Shown here: piece after piece, positions 59,659 to 64,000 of the stretch
Layout: the number at the start of each line of letters is the position of its first letter
Numbering within the stretch: position 1 is the stretch's first letter
NCBI GenBank assembly: GCA_910586065.1
Contig: CAJUGI010000001.1
Location: forward strand, 496,001-560,000
Direction of reading: 5' to 3'
DNA: 64,000 nt
Source of the DNA: an uncultured Christensenella sp.
Lineage (GTDB): Bacteria > Bacillota > Clostridia > Christensenellales > Borkfalkiaceae
Notes under the pieces: generated by a model
The model's input: only the letters and a program-made list of their open reading frames with translations
Told to the model about the DNA's origin: nothing
Databases searched by the model: none
Position numbers and translations under genes: made by a program

Positions 59659-61503
59659 ATGGAACACGGCAAAATGACAGTTCAAAGGCTTGAAAAATTC
59701 CATAACGGAACGAATTTTAAGGCTTATGAATTTTTCGGTTGCCATAAATACGGTAAAGGCGTTTATGTTTTTAGAGTATGGACGCCACACGCAAAGACCG
59801 TAAAACTTGTTTTAAATGGAAATAAAACCGAAATGCGTCCGCTTTGCGACGGCGAAAGTTTTGAAGTGGAAGCAATCTGTGCCGAAGGCGACGTCTATTT
59901 TTATGAAATAGAGACATACGACGGAAGGATTTTGCAAAAAGCCGATCCGTATGCGTTTAAATCAAACTTTCCCAACTCTTTTTATTCGGAGGTGTGCAGT
60001 TTGCCGCAGCCTACCGAATACGCGGCACTGTTTGAGCCGCATAACAGCTGTACGCCGATAAATATTTACGAAGTAAATTTACTCTCGTGGAATAAACACG
60101 CGGACGGCAGCTATTATACATATAGGGAGTTAATTGAAACTCTTGTTCCGTATGTCGCAGATTTAGGATATACGCATGTAGAGTTTATGCCGGTTACCGA
60201 ATATCCGTTTGACGGTTCCTGGGGCTATCAGGTTACCGGATATTTTTCAGTTACGTCAAGGCTTGGAAAGCCTGAAGAATTTAAAGAACTGGTTGATGCT
60301 TTTCATAAGGCAGGGATAAAAGTTATCCTTGATTGGGTACCCGCGCATTTTCCTAAGGACGACTGGGGGCTTTACGAGTTTGACGGACAACCGCTTTATG
60401 AGTGTGCGCTGTGGGACAGGATGGAACATAGCGGCTGGGGAACTCGGAAATTTGATTTCGGTAAAGGCGGAGTTGACAGCTTTTTATTGTCGAGCGCTTA
60501 CTTTTTCTTTGATATATACCGTATAGACGGATTGAGAGTTGACGCCGTAGCTTCGATGCTTTACCTCAATTATGACAGGGATGAGCGGGATTTTACGCCT
60601 AATATTTACGGTGACAACAAAAATTTAGAAGCCATAGAATTATTGAAAAAGTTTAATAGCTTAATTAAACGGGATTTCCCCGGGGCAATTACCGTGGCCG
60701 AAGAATCGACGGCTTTTCCGAAAATTACCGGAAAAATAGAAGAAAACGGACTCGGTTTTGATTATAAATGGAATATGGGATGGATGAACGACGTTTTATT
60801 TTATTGCCGGCAAGACCCGTATTTCAGAAATCATCATCACAACAAATTGACCTTTTCAATGATTTATGCCTTTTCCGAGCGGTACATTTTGCCGCTTTCA
60901 CACGATGAGGTTGTACACGTTAAAGGTTCTATAATAAATAAAATGCCCGGAGAGTATGAGGCAAAATTTGCCGGAGAGAGGGCGCTTTTGGGATTTATGT
61001 ATGCTCATCCCGGCAAAAAGCTCAATTTTATGGGTTATGAGTTTGCGCAGTTCAGAGAGTGGGATTATAATTCCGGACTTGATTTCTTTCTTGCGGATGA
61101 ATTTGAACAACATTCCGAAATGAGAGCTTTAGTGAAAGCGTTGAATGTCTTTTACAAAAACAATCCGCCGCTTTATGAAATAGAAGATGATTGGACAGGC
61201 TTTAAATGGCTTGTTGTGGACGATAATTATAATAATCTTGTTGCATTTACCCGTTTTTCCAAGAGCGGTGAAAGCATAACGGCAGTTATTAACTTTTCGG
61301 GTATTGAGCTTTTGGGTTACAAAGTACCAATAGAGAAAGGCAGATACCGTTTGGTTTTTAATAGCGAAGAAAAAGCTTTCGGCGGGAGCGGAAAATTAAG
61401 GAAAAAGGTTTATTTGACTGAAAAACAAACGGGCGGAAACGGTGAATATTACGTTAAACTTAATATTCCGCGACTGACTTGTATGTATTTAAAAAAAGAT
61501 TAA
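59659..61503 (+). CDS. glgB: 1,4-alpha-glucan branching enzyme
   Basis: Makes alpha-1,6 branches in glycogen. An N-terminal CBM48 domain (YGKGVYVFRVWTPHAKTVKL) is followed by the GH13 barrel. The nucleophile Asp is in DGLRVDAVASMLYL, the acid/base Glu is in VAEESTAFP, and HDEVVH is the fourth conserved region. At 614 aa it is near the short end of the family. A second in-frame ATG at 59674 is a possible alternative start. It is the first gene of a glycogen operon. Confidence 0.95.
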   Translation: MEHGKMTVQRLEKFHNGTNFKAYEFFGCHKYGKGVYVFRVWTPHAKTVKLVLNGNKTEMRPLCDGESFEVEAICAEGDVYFYEIETYDGRILQKADPYAFKSNFPNSFYSEVCSLPQPTEYAALFEPHNSCTPINIYEVNLLSWNKHADGSYYTYRELIETLVPYVADLGYTHVEFMPVTEYPFDGSWGYQVTGYFSVTSRLGKPEEFKELVDAFHKAGIKVILDWVPAHFPKDDWGLYEFDGQPLYECALWDRMEHSGWGTRKFDFGKGGVDSFLLSSAYFFFDIYRIDGLRVDAVASMLYLNYDRDERDFTPNIYGDNKNLEAIELLKKFNSLIKRDFPGAITVAEESTAFPKITGKIEENGLGFDYKWNMGWMNDVLFYCRQDPYFRNHHHNKLTFSMIYAFSERYILPLSHDEVVHVKGSIINKMPGEYEAKFAGERALLGFMYAHPGKKLNFMGYEFAQFREWDYNSGLDFFLADEFEQHSEMRALVKALNVFYKNNPPLYEIEDDWTGFKWLVVDDNYNNLVAFTRFSKSGESITAVINFSGIELLGYKVPIEKGRYRLVFNSEEKAFGGSGKLRKKVYLTEKQTGGNGEYYVKLNIPRLTCMYLKKD

Positions 61504-61522
61504 TATTTGGGGGAATTTAGCA

Positions 61523-62725
61523 ATGCTAAGAAAGAAGGAATGTGTTGCAATGTTGCTTGCAGGCGGACAGGGGTCGAGACTCTACGCACTTACGAGTAAT
61601 ATTGCAAAGCCCGCTGTTTCGTTTGGCGCGAAGTACAGAATTATCGACTTCCCGCTCTCAAACTGCATAAATTCGGGGATAGATACAGTAGGCGTACTTA
61701 CGCAGTACCAACCGTTAGTACTGAATGAATATGTAGGCAATGGACAACCCTGGGATTTAGACAGAACTTTCGGAGGCGTACATATCCTTTCACCGTACGA
61801 AGCAAAAACGGACACCTCGTGGTATAAGGGCACGGCGAACGCCATTTATCAGAACATCAGGTTCATGAAGATGTACGACCCGGAATATGTTTTGATACTT
61901 TCGGGTGACCACATTTATAAAATGGACTATGACAAAATGCTTGCGGCGCATAAGGCGGCGAATGCCGACTGTACAATAGCGTGCATGCAGGTTCCTATGA
62001 AGGAAGCGTCGCGTTTCGGCATTTTAAACACGAGAAAAGACGGCAGTATTTACGAGTTTGAAGAGAAACCCGCAAATCCCAAGAGCGATTTGGCGTCGAT
62101 GGGCATTTATATTTTTACGGCTTCAAAGCTTTTTAAATATCTTGAACTTGATGAAAAAGACCCTAACTCAGAAAAGGACTTTGGTAAAAACGTGCTTCCC
62201 GCGATGCTAAATGCGGGTGAGAAGATGCAGTCTTACCGCTTTGAAGGTTACTGGAAGGACGTGGGCACGATAAGCTCGCTTTTGGAAGCAAATATGGACC
62301 TTTTGGGCGTTGTGCCCAACTTTGAGCTTTCAGACAGAGACCGAGTAATTCATTCCAGAAGCCCGCTTGCGCCTCCCGCATATGTTGAAGGCGAGGTTAT
62401 AAATTCGCTTGTTGCAACGGGCGGTGAAATAGAAGGAAAAATAGTTAATTCGGTTATCGGCACAAACTGCGTAATCGAAAAAGGCGCGGAAGTTTGCGAC
62501 AGTGTGCTTATGGGCAACATTACGGTTAAAGCGGGCGCAAAAATCAATTACGCGATTATAGACGAAGAAGTTACTATCTGCGAAAAGGCGATTATCGGCG
62601 CTCCGAAGGATGTAGCGGCAAAAGTACAAAGCAAGACTTCGGGCATAACCGTTCTCGGAAGAGGTGTAACGGTGAATAAGGGCAAAAATGTTGCCGCAGG
62701 TGAAATTGCGGACAAGAACGTTTAA
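61523..62725 (+). CDS. glgC: Glucose-1-phosphate adenylyltransferase
   Basis: Makes ADP-glucose, the donor for glycogen. The nucleotidyltransferase signature is LLAGGQGSRLYALT, with ILSGDHIYKMDYDKML, the substrate-lysine FEEKPANPKSD and YWKDVGTI. A left-handed beta helix follows at the C-terminus. At 400 aa it has the usual Firmicute length. The start has GGGGGAA about ten bases upstream. It pairs with glgD. Confidence 0.96.
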   Translation: MLRKKECVAMLLAGGQGSRLYALTSNIAKPAVSFGAKYRIIDFPLSNCINSGIDTVGVLTQYQPLVLNEYVGNGQPWDLDRTFGGVHILSPYEAKTDTSWYKGTANAIYQNIRFMKMYDPEYVLILSGDHIYKMDYDKMLAAHKAANADCTIACMQVPMKEASRFGILNTRKDGSIYEFEEKPANPKSDLASMGIYIFTASKLFKYLELDEKDPNSEKDFGKNVLPAMLNAGEKMQSYRFEGYWKDVGTISSLLEANMDLLGVVPNFELSDRDRVIHSRSPLAPPAYVEGEVINSLVATGGEIEGKIVNSVIGTNCVIEKGAEVCDSVLMGNITVKAGAKINYAIIDEEVTICEKAIIGAPKDVAAKVQSKTSGITVLGRGVTVNKGKNVAAGEIADKNV

Positions 62726-62739
62726 GGGGGAAGAGAAAA

Positions 62740-63846
62740 ATGACATCAATAGTCGGAGTAATTTTTTCAAGCATAAACGAAGATAATGTGCCCGAACTCA
62801 CCAAATTAAGGTCGATGGGTTCGATACCTTACGGCGGAAGATATCGTCTTGTGGACTTTCCGCTTTCCAACATGGTCAATTCGGGAATTACCACGGTTGG
62901 AATGATAACTAAAAATAATTATCAGTCTCTTATGGACCACCTTGGTTCCGGCAAATACTGGGACCTTGCAAGAAAGGAGGGCGGACTGATTTTGTTGCCT
63001 CCTTATAGCGGTGAAAGTGAAACATTATATAAAAACCGTCTCGAAGCTTTAAAGGGTGCAACGGCGTTCCTCAAAAAATGTAAAGAAGATTTTGTTGTGC
63101 TTGCGGATAGCGACGCGGTATATAAACTAGACTACAGTAAAGTAATAGATTATCACATTCAGAAGAATGCTGATATTACGATGGTTTATCACGAACACGA
63201 ATACGTTAAATCGCATTATAATATGGCTTTCGAAACCGCTAAAGACGGAAGAATTACCGATATAGAAATCAATCCCACTTCCGGCGGTGTTAAAAAGAAT
63301 TACATAAATGTGATGGTTGCGCGTACTTCTTATCTTTTGAGACTGATTCAAGACGCGATTCAGCACGGTTACACGAGTTTCGGAAGAGATATTTTAAGCC
63401 CCGGAGTTAAGACTTATAATCTTTATGCCTATAAGTTTGAAGGTTACTACGCAAATATAAATTCGTTGCATTCATATTTTAATGCAAATATGGAATTACT
63501 TGACAAAAAGGTAAGAACCGAAATTTTTGGCGACAGGGCTATTTATACCAAAGTAAACGACAGTTCACCCGCCAAATTTGCAGATACGGCTAAAGTTAAA
63601 AATTCGCTCATTGCAGACGGCTGCATAATAGAGGGAACCGTTGAAAATTGTGTGCTTTTCCGCGGCGTTAAGGTAGGAAAGGGTACAGTTGTTAAAAACT
63701 GCATTATTATGACGGACAATATAATCGGTGATAACTGCAATCTTGCATATGTAGTAAGCGATAAAAATTCGGTTATACGCGATAATAGAGTGCTTGCAGG
63801 TTGCGAGCTTCAGCCTTATTTTATAAATAAAGGTTCGCTCATATAA
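62740..63846 (+). CDS. glgD: Glucose-1-phosphate adenylyltransferase-like subunit GlgD
   Basis: A 368-aa relative of GlgC. It keeps the fold (MGSIPYGGRYRLVDFPLSN, YYANINSLHSYF) but lacks the N-terminal GGxGxRL loop; VIFSSINEDNVPEL stands in its place. In Firmicutes GlgD is largely non-catalytic and activates GlgC in a heterotetramer. AAGGGGGAAGAG lies before the ATG. It is directly downstream of glgC. Confidence 0.94.
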   Translation: MTSIVGVIFSSINEDNVPELTKLRSMGSIPYGGRYRLVDFPLSNMVNSGITTVGMITKNNYQSLMDHLGSGKYWDLARKEGGLILLPPYSGESETLYKNRLEALKGATAFLKKCKEDFVVLADSDAVYKLDYSKVIDYHIQKNADITMVYHEHEYVKSHYNMAFETAKDGRITDIEINPTSGGVKKNYINVMVARTSYLLRLIQDAIQHGYTSFGRDILSPGVKTYNLYAYKFEGYYANINSLHSYFNANMELLDKKVRTEIFGDRAIYTKVNDSSPAKFADTAKVKNSLIADGCIIEGTVENCVLFRGVKVGKGTVVKNCIIMTDNIIGDNCNLAYVVSDKNSVIRDNRVLAGCELQPYFINKGSLI

Positions 63847-63863
63847 TAGAAACGGGGGAAAAC

Positions 63864-64000
63864 ATGGCAACTACAAAAATAACAAAAGCAACTACAAAAA
63901 ATGCAGTAACTAAGGGAACCGCGGCAAAAGCTGCAGCGGGCGCATCAAAAAAAACCGCGTCGACTAAAAAACCCGTGTCAAAAAAGACGGCGGCTTCTGC
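63864..64000 (+). CDS. Start of a Lys/Ala/Thr-rich protein, probably glycogen synthase (partial)
   Basis: Only the first 45 codons are in the window. After GGGGG and MATTKITKATTKNAVTKG, the sequence is almost all Lys, Ala, Thr and Ser, like the tail of histone H1 or of some clostridial enzymes. The position after glgB-glgC-glgD suggests a GlgA with a basic, disordered N-terminal extension, but a nucleoid-associated protein cannot be excluded. Confidence 0.6.
   Translation, partial: MATTKITKATTKNAVTKGTAAKAAAGASKKTASTKKPVSKKTAAS

Noticed and set aside
1..64000. CRISPR arrays, rRNA genes, replication origin
   Set aside because: No regularly spaced repeats, rRNA sequences or DnaA-box clusters were noticed on reading.

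Overview
The window is a gene-dense, moderately AT-rich chromosome segment of a bacterium that looks like an uncultured anaerobic clostridial Firmicute. The lineage is inferred from gene order and gene types: ftsK/spoIIIE-rimO-pgsA-cinA-recA-rny, aroH/cmk-plsC-ispH::rpsA, mutS-mutL-miaA, glgB-glgC-glgD, and a sodium-pumping biotin decarboxylase operon. Genes are tightly packed, often overlap by 1 to 11 bases, and most have clear Shine-Dalgarno sites. The standard genetic code is used.

Layout. 1-8.2 kb: end of a DNA translocase, then rimO, pgsA, cinA, recA, nadE and rny. 8.3-12 kb: a DUF6194-like gene, a divergent membrane-anchored PadR regulator, an acyl-ACP thioesterase and a YgjP-like metallohydrolase. 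12-19.6 kb: a pyrimidine/sulfur operon whose leader peptide and terminator resemble pyrBI-type attenuation, followed by carA, a carB::dapF fusion, a cysteine desulfurase and thiI. 19.6-31 kb: a convergent class A PBP, then miaB-mutS-mutL-miaA, a PLP lyase-like protein, a membrane protein and a GNAT acetyltransferase. 31-38.7 kb: groES-groEL (minus strand), dCMP deaminase, a cyclophilin, purB and two broken lipoprotein genes. 38.7-41 kb: tRNA-Trp, a divergent proC-like gene, rnhA and a VTT membrane protein. 41-46 kb: a five-gene biotin-dependent decarboxylase/transcarboxylase operon with two different carboxyltransferase subunits. 46-53 kb: a flavoprotein, an aroH::cmk fusion, plsC, ispH::rpsA and htpG. 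59.6-64 kb: glycogen synthesis genes.

Between htpG and glgB lies the most unusual part, a 6.5 kb element at 53090-59601. Its base and codon use differ from the flanks (more G+C, many short overlapping ORFs). It starts with TG, ends with CA, and is flanked by an exact 15-bp direct repeat (ATTTTTTTTGCTTTC) that looks like a target-site duplication. The only recombinase seen is an IS481-type DDE transposase near the right end. The cargo includes an ERF-type single-strand annealing protein with a PD-(D/E)XK nuclease, HTH and RHH regulators, two multi-pass membrane proteins and a 25-residue cationic peptide. It has tandem terminators at the left end and a promoter-operator palindrome before the transposase operon. 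It reads as a transposon carrying a phage-like recombination module, and is the best candidate here for an undescribed system.

The other points most worth checking are the carB::dapF fusion with a lost catalytic cysteine, the aroH::cmk fusion, the carAB attenuator, the apparently leaderless promoters of miaB and glgB, and the membrane-tethered PadR protein. All family names come from reading motifs in the sequence; no database search was run.
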